Source: Photobacterium salinisoli (GTDB lineage: Bacteria; Pseudomonadota; Gammaproteobacteria; Enterobacterales; Vibrionaceae). From it: a stretch of DNA of 64,000 nt. This document shows positions 16,738-27,064 of this stretch, piece by piece; positions within the stretch are counted from its first letter, which is position 1; every line of letters begins with the position of its first letter. The stretch spans positions 496,001 to 560,000 of the forward strand of contig NZ_QZMS01000011.1 in assembly GCF_003614885.1 (NCBI RefSeq), read 5' to 3'. Made by a program: the position numbers and the translations under genes. A model generated the notes under the pieces. That model was not told where the DNA came from. It did not search any database and was given only the letters and a program-made list of their open reading frames with translations.

Positions 16738-19104
16738 TTAGCTGATACGTTCAACCTGAGCACGACTTAACATCCTCCAATTCTGGGGTAACACACGCGT
16801 ATTGCCGGTCACAGTGACGGTCGCAGACTGTGTAATGTCTGAGCTGGAATGACCAAACATCAGGTCAAATTCACCCGGTTCCACTATCCGCTCATGCTGA
16901 TTATTCGTGAAATTCAGCATATCAACAGGGAGAGTGAAAAATACTCTGGCCGTCTCGCCCGGATCAAGCTCAACCCGCTCGAACCCTTTTAATTCACGTA
17001 TTGGCCGCACCTGAGAAGCCAGCTTATCACGGACATATAACTGTACTACTTCGCAACCTCGGCGATCCCCCGTATTGGTCACATCGACAGACACCTGAAC
17101 ATCCCCCTGAATATCCACCTGCGGTGTTTGTAACAGTAAGTTATCGTATCGGAATGAGGTATAGGTCAGACCATATCCAAAGTTATATTTTGAGCCAAAA
17201 TGGTATGGGATGGGCGTACCGCCACTTTTCAGTTTGTGGTTGTAGTAATACGGAACTGCACCGACATTTTTGGGAATGGATAATGTCAGACGTCCCGAGG
17301 GTGAAGCAGCGCCACAAAGAATATTACCAATCGCATCAGCCCCTTCCTGACCAGGCGCCCAGCAGTACAGAACGGCTGCGGCTTTCGCTTCCCATCCGTT
17401 CAGGTTATATGGCCGGCCACCGGTCACCAGTACAACTGTTGGCGTACCTGTGCTGATCACAGCTTCAACCAGTTCCTGCTGCACACCCGGCAAATCAAGC
17501 GTGGCTGCGTCTGAACCTTCGCCAACAGTGCCCGTCTGGAACAAACCTGCCAAATCACCGACACACACGACAGCCACTTCCGCCTGCTTCGCTTCAGCCA
17601 CAGCCTGGCTGATTTGCGAGCGATCCTTCGATACCGGGGATTCCTGTGTCTGACTCAAAGCCAGATCCACATCTCCCGGAAAGACGGGCGCACCTGCATT
17701 CCGCTCGGTAAGAATGTCACAGCCTTTTGCGTATCCAGTCGTCTGAAAACGTTCCTCAATCGCTGCCCTGATGGTTTTGGCAACGTTGGATGTATCTTCA
17801 AGGCTGCTGAGAATCAAGTGAACCGGAAAGCTGTAGCCACCTAATAATGCCAGTTGATCATCTGCCGTTGGACCAATCACGGCAACAGAGGTCTCAGGAG
17901 CCAGAGGCAAAATACCCTGATTTTCTGTCATTACAACAGACTCAAGGGCCACCTGATAAGCCACTGCTTTCGTGCTTTCCTGCTGCAAACGAATCTTAGC
18001 GCTATCGGTATAGGGCTGCTCAAACAGACCCAACTGAAATTTCACCGACAGGATCCGGCCGACAATTTCATCAATTTTACGTTCCGTGAGCAGGCCCCGC
18101 TCTACCGCATCCCGAATTGACTGCGCACACAAATCATCCGGCAGCTCAATATCCAGACCGGCATTCAACGCCAGAGCGACAGATTCAGCCCGATCGGCAG
18201 TAATCGCATGATGAGAGGCCAGCAAATCAATGCCGCCGTAATCGGCAACAATCAAACCATCAAAGCCCCAGCGCTCGCGCAAAACCGTCGTCAGCAAATA
18301 GTGCGAAGCATGGCAAGGCTCGTTATCAATATCATGGTAAGCAGGCATGACTGACCCGGCATTGCCCAGTTTGACCGCCATTTCAAAGGGCAGCATGAAA
18401 GTATCATTCAGCTCTTTGAAACCAAGGTGAACTGGTGCATGGTTGCGTGCCCCCTCACTGAAGGAGTGACCCACATAGTGCTTCAGGGTCGCCAGAACAT
18501 CCCGGCTCTGGCCCTGTAAACCCTGCACATAACGAGTCGCCAGTACACCGACATGATAAGGATCTTCTCCCAGCACTTCTTCGGTTCGTCCCCAGCGAAC
18601 ATCACGAGACACGTCTAATACAGGTGACAAGCCCTGATGTGCCCCAACCTGGCGTATTTCCTGCCCAATCGCCTCGCCCACTTGTTCAATCAGGACTGGG
18701 TTCCAGGTATGACCATAGTTCAGCGATGAAGGGAACAGTGTCCCTCCTTTTGCCATCAGGCCGACCAGGCATTCTTCATGCGAAATGGCAGGTATCCCCA
18801 AGCGCGTTTCTTCCACCAGATACTTCTGCAATGCATTTAATGCTTCAACACCCGTCTTTGCATCAACCGAATGTGTCCCTAATGGGCGGGTAATCTGGCC
18901 TAAACCGTGCTGCAGTCTCGTTTTGATATCTGCACGCTCAGCATCCCCTGTAAATTCCATCTCCCTTTCCTGATGCTCTCCTTCGGGATCAAGCATCAGC
19001 CATTGAGCATGCATCTGAGCAATTTTTTCTTCCAGCGTCATCTGGCTGAGCAAGTCTTGCGTTCGCTCGGCAACAGAATAAGCAGGGTCTTTATAAATAC
19101 ACAT
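16738..19104 (-). CDS. Glycoside hydrolase family 3 (beta-xylosidase/beta-glucosidase)
   Basis: 788 residues; ATG 19104 follows AGGAT. The GH3 barrel contains GLSPVLDVSRDVRWGRTEEVLGEDPYHV, LKHYVGHS and the nucleophile Asp288 in GFDGLIVADYGGI. The second alpha/beta domain and a C-terminal fibronectin-III-like domain (VTNTGDRRGCEVVQLYVRD) follow. There is no signal peptide, so it acts in the cytoplasm on imported oligosides. It lies 4 bp downstream of a GPH-family symporter gene, next to xylA, which makes xylosides or xylo-oligosaccharides the likely substrate. Beta-glucosidase activity cannot be excluded. Confidence 0.9.
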   Translation of the reverse strand: MCIYKDPAYSVAERTQDLLSQMTLEEKIAQMHAQWLMLDPEGEHQEREMEFTGDAERADIKTRLQHGLGQITRPLGTHSVDAKTGVEALNALQKYLVEETRLGIPAISHEECLVGLMAKGGTLFPSSLNYGHTWNPVLIEQVGEAIGQEIRQVGAHQGLSPVLDVSRDVRWGRTEEVLGEDPYHVGVLATRYVQGLQGQSRDVLATLKHYVGHSFSEGARNHAPVHLGFKELNDTFMLPFEMAVKLGNAGSVMPAYHDIDNEPCHASHYLLTTVLRERWGFDGLIVADYGGIDLLASHHAITADRAESVALALNAGLDIELPDDLCAQSIRDAVERGLLTERKIDEIVGRILSVKFQLGLFEQPYTDSAKIRLQQESTKAVAYQVALESVVMTENQGILPLAPETSVAVIGPTADDQLALLGGYSFPVHLILSSLEDTSNVAKTIRAAIEERFQTTGYAKGCDILTERNAGAPVFPGDVDLALSQTQESPVSKDRSQISQAVAEAKQAEVAVVCVGDLAGLFQTGTVGEGSDAATLDLPGVQQELVEAVISTGTPTVVLVTGGRPYNLNGWEAKAAAVLYCWAPGQEGADAIGNILCGAASPSGRLTLSIPKNVGAVPYYYNHKLKSGGTPIPYHFGSKYNFGYGLTYTSFRYDNLLLQTPQVDIQGDVQVSVDVTNTGDRRGCEVVQLYVRDKLASQVRPIRELKGFERVELDPGETARVFFTLPVDMLNFTNNQHERIVEPGEFDLMFGHSSSDITQSATVTVTGNTRVLPQNWRMLSRAQVERIS

Positions 19105-19108
19105 CGCT

Positions 19109-20500
19109 TTATCCTAACTCTGCATGATGAACTTTCACTGCAACGTCCTGAGTGTCCTTGGCATCCAATGCCAGCAGCGCTTTAATTTGCTTCAGCTTCT
19201 GACTATCCAGATCATAGAAAGCCATCACCAGTGCCAGCAGCGCGAAAATCACACCAGGGAAAACGGTATAGAGTAAATTAATCCAGACGACAGCTTCTGC
19301 CGACTGGCTTTCTGCCCCGCCGACATAACCGACAGCGGCAAGAATCCAGCCGACCATGGCGCCGCCAATTGCGATGCCTAATTTGATAGCAAACAGATTG
19401 GTTGAAAAGATCATGCCGCCCAGTGCACGGTTACTGCGGGTTTTCTCGTAATCCACTACATCGCTCATCATGCTCCACAGCAAAGGTGTTGTACTCATCT
19501 GAACAACCCCCAGCAAGATAACGAGAGCAAACACCATACCCACATTGCTTGGCTCAACCAGAAATAAAGCCGCTGACAGCAAACCAGACAGTACAATCAG
19601 TACCCGATACGTTTTCACCTTATCGAAGCGTCCCAGCACAGGAGCCGAACCAATGGCACCGAGAATATTTGCCAGCATGCCGGCTACCATAAATAAAGTG
19701 GCGATATCCGGACGCTCCATCACGTTATTGACGTAATACATGGTAGAGGCCCCCTTAAGCACCACACCGGTCAGCAGTAACACGTTGAGCACGAACAGCA
19801 CCCGCCACTGGGTGTTTTTCCATAAGACTTTCATATCGGCAAAGACTGACTGCTGGACTTCGTTGGCTTCCGGTAAGCATCGCTCTTTTGTGTTTGAAAA
19901 ACTGTAAAAGAACAGGCCAATCGCGCCCAGCCCCATCACCGCCATGGCTCCCAGATACCCCAGCTGTTTATTGCCGTCACCAATGATATCAACCAGCGGC
20001 AGAGCAATCAGTGCGACCACTAATCCCCCTGCTGTGCTCAGCGCAAAGCGGTAAGACTGCAAAGATGTACGCTCTTTGGAATCATTGGTCAGGGCATTTG
20101 CCATCGCGCAGTAAGGCACATTGATGGCCGTATACATCAGCGTCAGAAAAATATACGACACATAGGCATAGATAATTTTGCCGGTTTCGCCAACATCCGG
20201 GGTATAAAAAGTCGCCGTACAGGCAATACCGAATGGCACTGCCACCCAGGCAAGGTAAGGACGGTAGCGTCCAAACCGGCTTTTGGTCCGGTCGGCAATG
20301 GACCCCATCACTGGGTCTGTGACAGCGTCAATCACACGCACCAACAGGAACATGGTGCCCATGTGAGCAGGAGATAATCCGTAAATATCGGTATAAAAAT
20401 AAGCGAGGAATAACATTACCGTCTGCCAGACAAAATTACAGCCGGTGTCACCCAGGCCGTAGGCAATCTTTTCCTTTGCCGTTAGCTTTATCGTTTCCAT
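19109..20500 (-). CDS. GPH-family sugar/xyloside:cation symporter
   Basis: 463 residues; ATG 20500 follows GGAGAAAA. About 12 membrane segments; the N-terminal KEKIAYGLGDTGCNFVW and DPVMGSIADRTKSRFGRYRPYL are signatures of the glycoside-pentoside-hexuronide family (MelB, XynP, XylP). It would import xylosides with Na+ or H+ for the GH3 enzyme encoded 4 bp downstream. The two genes form an operon divergent from xylA. Confidence 0.88.
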   Translation of the reverse strand: METIKLTAKEKIAYGLGDTGCNFVWQTVMLFLAYFYTDIYGLSPAHMGTMFLLVRVIDAVTDPVMGSIADRTKSRFGRYRPYLAWVAVPFGIACTATFYTPDVGETGKIIYAYVSYIFLTLMYTAINVPYCAMANALTNDSKERTSLQSYRFALSTAGGLVVALIALPLVDIIGDGNKQLGYLGAMAVMGLGAIGLFFYSFSNTKERCLPEANEVQQSVFADMKVLWKNTQWRVLFVLNVLLLTGVVLKGASTMYYVNNVMERPDIATLFMVAGMLANILGAIGSAPVLGRFDKVKTYRVLIVLSGLLSAALFLVEPSNVGMVFALVILLGVVQMSTTPLLWSMMSDVVDYEKTRSNRALGGMIFSTNLFAIKLGIAIGGAMVGWILAAVGYVGGAESQSAEAVVWINLLYTVFPGVIFALLALVMAFYDLDSQKLKQIKALLALDAKDTQDVAVKVHHAELG

Positions 20501-20835
20501 TTTTTTCTCCAGAGGTACAGGTCATTTATTTTTTTAATCTCCCTCTTATTGTTATGAATTATCCCTCCAAATCAATTTATGCAAAATGACATCAGTTTTA
20601 CGATATTTCACATGTGTGAACCGAACTGTATTTCTACTTTTATCCGTCATTTTCAATTACTAAAAATCAATCAGTTAACATTTAAAATTTATTACTCACT
20701 TAACTATTACCTTCTTTTTCGGGAGCCAGAGCACATTAGTTAAATCCGTGAAATTCACTATTAAATTTCATAATTGCTGAGCCACCCCAAAAAGCAAAAG
20801 ATAGATCTCGAACCGATCTCCGACGTATATGGATT
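20501..20835. promoter_or_regulatory. Divergent promoter region between symporter and xylA
   Basis: This 335-bp AT-rich intergenic stretch separates two divergent sugar genes and must hold both promoters. It contains an interrupted palindrome TTCACA-TG-TGTGAA near 20610 and GTGAAATTCAC near 20748. Neither has canonical CRP spacing, and I cannot assign XylR boxes with confidence. Confidence 0.5.
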
Positions 20836-22161
20836 ATGACTATGACTGAATTTTTCAAAAACATCAGCAAGGTACAGTTTGAAGGAACTGAAACAACAAA
20901 CCCGCTTGCATTTCGTCATTACAACCCAGATGAAGTCATTCTGGGTAAGACAATGAAAGATCACCTGCGCTTTGCTGCTTGCTACTGGCATAACTTCTGC
21001 TGGCCAGGTTCAGATGTATTCGGTGCCGGCACTTTTAACCGTCCCTGGCACCAGGCAGGCGATGCAATGGAAATGGCAAAAATGAAAGCTGACGCCGCTT
21101 TTGAATTCTTTTCTAAACTCAACGTCCCTTACTACTGTTTTCATGACGTTGACGTTGCCCCGGAAGGCAACTCCATTAAAGAATACGTCAACAATTTTGC
21201 CGAAATGGTGGATGTGCTGGAATCCAAACAGGCTGAGACAGGGCTGAAATTGCTCTGGGGTACTGCTAATGCCTTCTCTAACCCTCGCTATATGAATGGT
21301 GCCGGCACCAACCCAAATCCAGAAGTATTCGCCTATGCAGCTACGCAGATTTTCAATGCCATGAACGCGACTCAGCGACTGGGCGGTGAAAACTATGTAC
21401 TTTGGGGCGGGCGAGAAGGTTACGAAACGCTGCTAAATACTGATTTGCGTCAGGAGCGTGAACAACTGGGCCGCCTGATGCAGCTAGTGGTTGAGCATAA
21501 ACACAAAATGGGTTTTAAAGGCACCATACTGATTGAGCCAAAACCGCAAGAACCCACCAAACATCAGTACGATTACGACACAGCTACAGTGTATGGTTTC
21601 CTTAAACAGTTCGGTCTGGAAAACGAAATTAAGGTCAATATTGAAGCCAACCACGCCACTCTGGCAGGCCACAGCTTCCACCACGAAGTGGCAACGGCAA
21701 CTTCTCTGGGCTTGTTTGGTTCTATTGATGCCAACCGCGGTGATGCGCAATTGGGTTGGGACACAGACCAGTTCCCAAACAGCGTGGAAGAAAATACTCT
21801 GGTGATGTACGAAATACTGAAAGCCGGTGGCTTCACCACAGGCGGTTTCAACTTTGATGCCCGCGTTCGTCGTCCGTCGATTGATGCCGAAGATCTGTTC
21901 CACGGCCACATCGGCGGCATGGACACCATGGCACTTTCCCTGAAACGGGCTGCCGCTATGATTGACAAGGATCTGCTGGCAAGCCACGTCGCTCAGCGTT
22001 ATGCCGGCTGGAACAGCGAGCTAGGACAGCGAATCCTTCAGGGTAATCTGTCTCTGGCATCACTGGCTGACTTTGCGCTGACCAATGATATCCAGCCTCA
22101 GCCGATTTCCGGCAAGCAAGAATACCTGGAAAACCTAGTGAACGGTTTTATCTATAAATAA
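20836..22161 (+). CDS. xylA: Xylose isomerase
   Basis: 441 residues, the length of E. coli XylA (440), which it closely resembles. It converts D-xylose to D-xylulose with two divalent metals. Visible are [12 protein letters not shown], the catalytic His103 in [44 protein letters not shown], the metal ligands in [34 protein letters not shown] and [19 protein letters not shown] at 20836 or 20842 is possible; the GGA at 20831 fits the second better. It forms the isomerase step with XylB. Confidence 0.97.
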   Translation: MTMTEFFKNISKVQFEGTETTNPLAFRHYNPDEVILGKTMKDHLRFAACYWHNFCWPGSDVFGAGTFNRPWHQAGDAMEMAKMKADAAFEFFSKLNVPYYCFHDVDVAPEGNSIKEYVNNFAEMVDVLESKQAETGLKLLWGTANAFSNPRYMNGAGTNPNPEVFAYAATQIFNAMNATQRLGGENYVLWGGREGYETLLNTDLRQEREQLGRLMQLVVEHKHKMGFKGTILIEPKPQEPTKHQYDYDTATVYGFLKQFGLENEIKVNIEANHATLAGHSFHHEVATATSLGLFGSIDANRGDAQLGWDTDQFPNSVEENTLVMYEILKAGGFTTGGFNFDARVRRPSIDAEDLFHGHIGGMDTMALSLKRAAAMIDKDLLASHVAQRYAGWNSELGQRILQGNLSLASLADFALTNDIQPQPISGKQEYLENLVNGFIYK

Positions 22162-22183
22162 CAAACTCTTATTGTTTAATCCT

Positions 22184-22209
22184 GGCCGGGTATATCACCC
22201 GGCCTTTTT
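22184..22209 (+). terminator. xylA terminator
   Basis: GGCCGGGT/ACCCGGCC stem at 22184-22191 and 22197-22204, 5-nt loop, then TTTTT. Confidence 0.9.
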
Positions 22210-22228
22210 CATTCTGTCAGTCACTGAT

Positions 22229-22444
22229 TTAACGAATGAGCAGTGTGATGTCTGATAATGCTGCCACCCCCGCAACAGTCCCGTTCATTTTCTGCATGAC
22301 AGACTCTGACAAACCAGCCAGCAACTTGCTCTTACCTGCTGTGAACCAGCGAATCCACAGCAATCCAACCAGATCCGGTGCTCTATTAACCTTCGGTGCG
22401 AAAGCCAAACAAAGTGCAAGAGCGCCATTAACCATGGATTTCAC
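22229..22444 (-). CDS. Possible 71-residue hypothetical protein
   Basis: A GTG at 22444 follows AGGGG by a few bases. It opens a 71-codon frame with a hydrophobic start (VNGALALCLAFAP) and a second non-polar stretch near the end. It lies between the xylA and xylE terminators, in the only sizeable gap there. No family recognised, and it may be a chance frame. Otherwise I see nothing in 22210-22493. Confidence 0.25.
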   Translation of the reverse strand: MKSMVNGALALCLAFAPKVNRAPDLVGLLWIRWFTAGKSKLLAGLSESVMQKMNGTVAGVAALSDITLLIR

Positions 22445-22493
22445 ATCCCCTGTCCAGCACGAACAGGTGGCGGCTTACCCATCGCCCAGAAGT

Positions 22494-22515
22494 AAAAAAG
22501 CCCGCATTGCGGGCT
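22494..22515 (-). terminator. xylE terminator
   Basis: On the minus strand AGCCCGC/GCGGGCT is followed by six T, 30 bp after the xylE stop. Confidence 0.88.
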
Positions 22516-22544
22516 TCAACATCAGTATCACAGGTGCTCAGAGA

Positions 22545-23933
22545 TTAAACATACTCAGCTTTGCCTTTCACTTCAGCCGGTGTCCATAAACTCTCCAGCT
22601 GCTCGAGCGATTTTCCTTTCGTTTCCGGTACCCACCGGTATACAAAATACACAGTGAAGATCCCCATCACACCATAGAGCCAGAACGGAAACCCGCCGTT
22701 ATAAGTCTGATATAACCAGCTGCTATGGTCATTCATCATAGGGAAGGTCTGAGAAACGACAAAATTGGCAAACCACTGGGCAAAAACCGCAATGGACAAC
22801 GCTTTTGAACGCACACTGTTAGGAAAAATTTCAGAAAGCAGCACCCAGGTCACAGGGCCAAGCGATAATGCGAAAGCAGCAATATAACCCAGAACAAACA
22901 CCAGCAAGTAGCCGCCAATGGCATTCATATAGGCTGCCGTACCAATAGCTAACATACTGATAGCCATTATCCCTGCACCAATCATCATTAGCGGCCGACG
23001 GCCAAACCGATCAACGGTAAAAATCGCGACGACGGTAAAGGTCAGGTTCACAGCTCCCACCAGTATCGTCTGCAGCAGCGCGATATCAATACTGGATTCG
23101 CTGAAGCCTTTGAGAATAGTCGGTGCATAATAAAGAAACACATTAATACCCGTTACCTGCTGCAGTACACTGAGCATAATGCCGATGATCAGCACACCCA
23201 GCAGCCCTTTTGACACAATGCCGCCAGTCGTTTTTTCTTGCAGTGAAACTTGGATGTCCTGCCACTGGCTTTCAATATCAGCACCTTTGTTCACGGCTTT
23301 CAGCAATGTGCGGGCTTCCTGATGACGTCCCTGCATAGCCAGCCAGCGAGGCGTTTCAGGTACAGTAAACAGTAACAGCAGAAAAATACCGGCAGGAAGC
23401 ACTTCAGAGCCAAACATCAATCGCCAGCCCATCGTATTTAGCCAGATCTCAGAGCCCAGCTGCGCAATTCCGTAGTTGACGAAGTACACCACCAGCATAC
23501 CAAAAATAATGGCGAACTGATTACAGGACACCAGGCTGCCACGGCGCTGTGGTGGCGCCACTTCGGCAATATACATAGGCGAGACCATCGAGGCGATCCC
23601 CACACCGACTCCGCCAATCACCCGGTAGAGAATAAACACCCAATAGTTTTCCGGGATTGCCGAACCGATGGCTGAGATCAAAAAAAGCAGGGCCGCAATG
23701 ATCAGCGCGCCACGCCGGCCATATCGTGCACTCAGTCCGCCGGCAAAAATGGCACCGATAACGCAACCAATCAAGGCAGAAGAGGCAGCAAAACCTAACT
23801 CTGCCGCATCCAGTGAAAAGTAGGTCTGCAACGCTTCGGTTGCACCGGATATTACCGCGGTATCATAACCAAACAGTAATCCGCCCAGCGCAACCACCAA
23901 TGTCAAATGCAGTACATTAGCAGGCTGTTTCAT
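22545..23933 (-). CDS. xylE: D-xylose:H+ symporter (MFS sugar porter)
   Basis: 462 residues; ATG 23933 after CGGAGTTAACT. Twelve membrane segments. Sugar-porter motifs: GGLLFGYDTAVISGATEAL, the loop-2 motif RYGRRGA, RVIGGVGVGIASMVSPMYIAEVAPPQRRG, the QQVTGINVFLYYAP segment of helix 7, DRFGRRPLMMIG, and C-terminal VPETKGKSLEQLE. It matches E. coli XylE along its length. Together with xylA, xylB and xylR it supplies free xylose; no XylFGH importer is present in this window. Confidence 0.94.
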   Translation of the reverse strand: MKQPANVLHLTLVVALGGLLFGYDTAVISGATEALQTYFSLDAAELGFAASSALIGCVIGAIFAGGLSARYGRRGALIIAALLFLISAIGSAIPENYWVFILYRVIGGVGVGIASMVSPMYIAEVAPPQRRGSLVSCNQFAIIFGMLVVYFVNYGIAQLGSEIWLNTMGWRLMFGSEVLPAGIFLLLLFTVPETPRWLAMQGRHQEARTLLKAVNKGADIESQWQDIQVSLQEKTTGGIVSKGLLGVLIIGIMLSVLQQVTGINVFLYYAPTILKGFSESSIDIALLQTILVGAVNLTFTVVAIFTVDRFGRRPLMMIGAGIMAISMLAIGTAAYMNAIGGYLLVFVLGYIAAFALSLGPVTWVLLSEIFPNSVRSKALSIAVFAQWFANFVVSQTFPMMNDHSSWLYQTYNGGFPFWLYGVMGIFTVYFVYRWVPETKGKSLEQLESLWTPAEVKGKAEYV

Positions 23934-24042
23934 AGTTAACTCCGTGTAGGTTTTATAATGGTATGTTCCACCTACATATTGTGAATACGGAGCAATGATT
24001 AATATTACGATAAATAAAACATACTTTATGTAATTTTACTTA

Positions 24043-24058
24043 TGTGAAGACTATCATT
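24043..24058 (-). promoter_or_regulatory. CRP-like site upstream of xylE
   Basis: TGTGA-AGACTA-TCATT has a perfect left half and a partial right half, about 117 bp before the xylE start. Confidence 0.35.
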
Positions 24059-24071
24059 CATAACCTGTAAA

Positions 24072-24098
24072 TAAAAAAGGCAGAAACTCACGCCCTGC
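24072..24098 (-). terminator. xylB terminator
   Basis: On the minus strand GGCAG/CTGCC with an 11-nt loop is followed by six T, about 30 bp after the xylB stop. Confidence 0.75.
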
Positions 24099-24125
24099 CA
24101 TTTTTACTATTAATAAATTCGCTTA

Positions 24126-25577
24126 TTAGAAAACAGATTTAAGGTTGTGATATATACTTTGGTAATTTTTACGTTTTTTATTATAAAAATCCCGCATGTC
24201 AGTATTGGGTCTATGTTGCTGTACCAACTCGGGAACCGGGCAGATATCTGACAACGGTACACCGTCTGTCACACCTAATTGGGCAAGACGGGCTGCGCCC
24301 AGTGCCGGACCGACATCACCGCCGAGACGATAAACCAGCGTATGGCCCACAATATCGGCGAGCATCTGCCGCCAATATTCACTGCGTGCGCCGCCGCCAA
24401 TCAGATTGATCTCTTCAGGAATATTCCCCGCGCTGTGTAAAGCATCAAACCCATCCGCGAAGGCAAATCCAACACCTTCCAGAACCGCACGGCATAAATC
24501 AACCCCTTGCGTACTATGGGTCATACCAAAAAAAACACCTTTCGCATTGGGGTTATTGTGGGGGGTTCTTTCACCAGACAGATAGGGAAGAAAAATCAGC
24601 GCCGAATCCGGACTTGAGTTGTTCTCCACATCTGCCAGCATGGCCGGCACTGAGTCATAACCAGTCAGCTCAGCAACCCAGTTCAGACACGATGCGGCAC
24701 TTAAAATCACAGACATGGTATGCCATGTCGAAGGCAGCGCATGACAAAAGCTGTGCAACGCTGACTCAGGGTTGGATAAAAATCCATTACTCACAGAGAA
24801 ATACACCCCGGAAGTTCCCAGCGACAGCATTGCCTGGCCCGGTTTTGTGATCCCCACACCAATTGCCCCTGCTGCGTTATCACCGGCTCCTGCAACCACG
24901 GGCACACACGACATCCCCCACATTTGTGCGATCTCAGGCGACAAAGTCCCGGTGACTTCACTGCCTTCATACAAGGATGGCATGTGTTTGCGGCTTAACC
25001 CTGTCGCAGCCAGCAGCGCATCGCTCCAATCACGTTTTGCCACATCCAGCCACAAGGTCCCTGCCGAGTCAGACAAATCAGATGCAAAATCACCGGTCAT
25101 GCGAAAACGCAGATAGTCCTTTGGCAATAACACTGTCGCAACACGATGAAAGTTGTCGGGCTCATGCTTCTTTAACCAAAGCAGCTTTGGCGCAGTAAAA
25201 CCAGGCATCATAATATTGCCTGTAATATCGCGACTGGCTGGCACCAAAGCTTCCAGTTCCTCACATTCCGCGAAACAACGGCCATCATTCCACAATATGG
25301 CCGGGCGAATAACCTCTTCATGGGTGTCCAGCAAGGTCGCACCGTGCATTTGTCCGGCAAGCCCAATCGCCAATACCTGTGACAGATCCATTTGCTGACG
25401 CAGACCATCCATCACTTCACAGGTTGCTTGCCACCAATCTTCAGGATCTTGTTCAGACCACAGTGGCTCGGGCCGCGATACAGATAAAGGTACTGTCTGG
25501 CTGGCCAGTACTTTGCCTTTGCCGTCCAGCACAATTGCTTTTACCCCTGATGTCCCTAAATCAATACCAATAAACAT
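24126..25577 (-). CDS. xylB: Xylulokinase
   Basis: 483 residues from ATG 25577 (GAGG 5 nt before); E. coli XylB is 484. It phosphorylates D-xylulose to xylulose-5-phosphate. FGGY features: IGIDLGTSGVKAIVLD, LAIGLAGQMHGATLLD, AILWNDGRC, the conserved Asp in PVVAGAGDNAAGAIGVG, LPYLSGERTPHNNP, LIGGGARSEYWRQMLAD, and GPALGAARLA. It lies upstream of xylE on the same strand but with its own terminator, and is divergent from xylR. Confidence 0.96.
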   Translation of the reverse strand: MFIGIDLGTSGVKAIVLDGKGKVLASQTVPLSVSRPEPLWSEQDPEDWWQATCEVMDGLRQQMDLSQVLAIGLAGQMHGATLLDTHEEVIRPAILWNDGRCFAECEELEALVPASRDITGNIMMPGFTAPKLLWLKKHEPDNFHRVATVLLPKDYLRFRMTGDFASDLSDSAGTLWLDVAKRDWSDALLAATGLSRKHMPSLYEGSEVTGTLSPEIAQMWGMSCVPVVAGAGDNAAGAIGVGITKPGQAMLSLGTSGVYFSVSNGFLSNPESALHSFCHALPSTWHTMSVILSAASCLNWVAELTGYDSVPAMLADVENNSSPDSALIFLPYLSGERTPHNNPNAKGVFFGMTHSTQGVDLCRAVLEGVGFAFADGFDALHSAGNIPEEINLIGGGARSEYWRQMLADIVGHTLVYRLGGDVGPALGAARLAQLGVTDGVPLSDICPVPELVQQHRPNTDMRDFYNKKRKNYQSIYHNLKSVF

Positions 25578-25709
25578 GGCTACCTCTTCTCCTGTATCTG
25601 TGCCGTCATCTGCAATAGAGACGTGCAAGCATTGTTTTCTCTATGCTCCTTTCACTGCAGAAAGTTCTCAATTACGTTTTTTCACACTCAAATTAACGGA
25701 TTTCTTCTG

Positions 25710-25725
25710 TGTGGTGCGGGTCACA
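25710..25725. promoter_or_regulatory. CRP site between xylB and xylR
   Basis: TGTGG-TGCGGG-TCACA matches nine of ten CRP half-site bases and lies in the 216-bp divergent promoter region, consistent with catabolite control of xylose genes. Confidence 0.7.
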
Positions 25726-25793
25726 CAGTAGCTGATAAGCCGCTGCTACACTCCAGTTACGTTTTTTGACAGGACATTAAACGAAGTATCACC

Positions 25794-27011
25794 ATGAATA
25801 AACGCTATAGGATCACCCTGTTATTCAATGCCAATAAGGTCTACGACAGACAGGTTATCGAAGGAATCGGCGAGTATCTGCACGCAACCCAGTGTGACTG
25901 GGATATCTTCCTCGAAGAAGATTTCCGTGTGCATTTAGACAACATCAGAAACTGGGTAGGCGATGGCATTATAGCGGATCTCGACAACCCCGAAATTGAA
26001 GAAATCCTTAAAGAAATCAATATTCCCACTGTCGGTGTCGGGGGGTCTTACGAAAATGACCATGACTATCCGAACCTGCCTTATGTTGCGACAGATAATG
26101 CCCAGCTGGTGAAGATGGCGTTTCAACACCTCAGAGATAAAGGGCTTGAGAACTTCGCTTTTTACGGATTACCGCCCTGCCCGACTTCCAGATGGGCTGC
26201 GGAGCGGGAGAAATCTTTTCAGCGGATTGTCAAAGAAGAAGGATACGAAGGGTTCATCTACCGTGGCAATGAAACATCCCCGCTGACCTGGCAATATGAC
26301 ATGAACCGGCTCGCAGACTGGCTGCAAAACTTGCCGACCCCGACAGGGATTATTGCCGTGACTGATTCACGGGCAAGGCATCTGCTCCAGGTGTGTGACC
26401 ATCTCAATCTGATGGTTCCGGATAAAATTGCTGTAATAGGCATAGATAATGAAGAACTTGCACGCTATCTGACACGCGTTTCTCTCAGTTCTGTCGGACA
26501 AGGCTGTAAAAAGATGGGATATCAGGCAGCCAAAATGCTCCATCACATTTTGCTCCGTAAAGAACAACAGGATACAGAAGAACACCCGCAACAGCAGATA
26601 ATCCGCCACAGCAAAGTGCTCATTTCACCAACTCAGGTCTATGAACGCCAAAGTACAGACTTTCAGGCACTGCGCGATCCTTATGTCATACAGGCAATGC
26701 ATTTCATTCGCCACAATGCGATCAAAGGCATCAAGGTCGATCAGGTGCTGAACTACGTTGGTGTTTCCCGTTCAAACCTGGAAACACGATTTAAAGAAGA
26801 ACGTGGCCACTCTATTCATCAGGAAATCCACAGCTCTAAGCTGAAGCGAGCCTGTAATCTGCTGCGCACCACAGATCTGCCAATCGCTGAAATCGCTGCT
26901 TTATGCGGTTACCCATCCTTGCAGTACATGTATTCTGTGTTTAAAAAGAATTTCGATGTCACCCCTAAGGATTACCGCAAAGGCGAAGATAACGACACGG
27001 ATATTGAGTAA
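25794..27011 (+). CDS. xylR: Xylose operon activator XylR (AraC family)
   Basis: 405 residues. The N-terminal two-thirds is a LacI/periplasmic-binding-like sensor (YRITLLFNANKVYDRQVIEGIGEYL, GDGIIADLDNP, VGVGGSYEND, ATDNAQL, FAFYGLP, GIIAVTDSRARHLLQV, VIGIDNEELARYLTRV). The C-terminus is an AraC double helix-turn-helix (about 290-395, IKGIKVDQVLNYVGVSRSNLETRFKEERG and IAEIAALCGYPSLQYMYSVFKKNF). It matches E. coli XylR throughout and would bind D-xylose to activate xylA, xylB and xylE promoters here. Confidence 0.96.
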   Translation: MNKRYRITLLFNANKVYDRQVIEGIGEYLHATQCDWDIFLEEDFRVHLDNIRNWVGDGIIADLDNPEIEEILKEINIPTVGVGGSYENDHDYPNLPYVATDNAQLVKMAFQHLRDKGLENFAFYGLPPCPTSRWAAEREKSFQRIVKEEGYEGFIYRGNETSPLTWQYDMNRLADWLQNLPTPTGIIAVTDSRARHLLQVCDHLNLMVPDKIAVIGIDNEELARYLTRVSLSSVGQGCKKMGYQAAKMLHHILLRKEQQDTEEHPQQQIIRHSKVLISPTQVYERQSTDFQALRDPYVIQAMHFIRHNAIKGIKVDQVLNYVGVSRSNLETRFKEERGHSIHQEIHSSKLKRACNLLRTTDLPIAEIAALCGYPSLQYMYSVFKKNFDVTPKDYRKGEDNDTDIE

Positions 27012-27025
27012 CGCCAATCACCTGA

Positions 27026-27057
27026 CAGCAAGGCCGGTACGATATTCGGCCTTGCTG
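27026..27057. terminator. Bidirectional terminator between xylR and galM
   Basis: A perfect 11-bp inverted repeat CAGCAAGGCCG/CGGCCTTGCTG with a 10-nt loop between convergent genes; no strong T-run. Confidence 0.7.
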
Positions 27058-27064
27058 CCAATGA

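Noticed and set aside
20607-20622. CRP site in the symporter-xylA promoter region
   Set aside because: TTCACA-TG-TGTGAA has CRP-like half-sites in inverted order and wrong spacing; not called as CRP.
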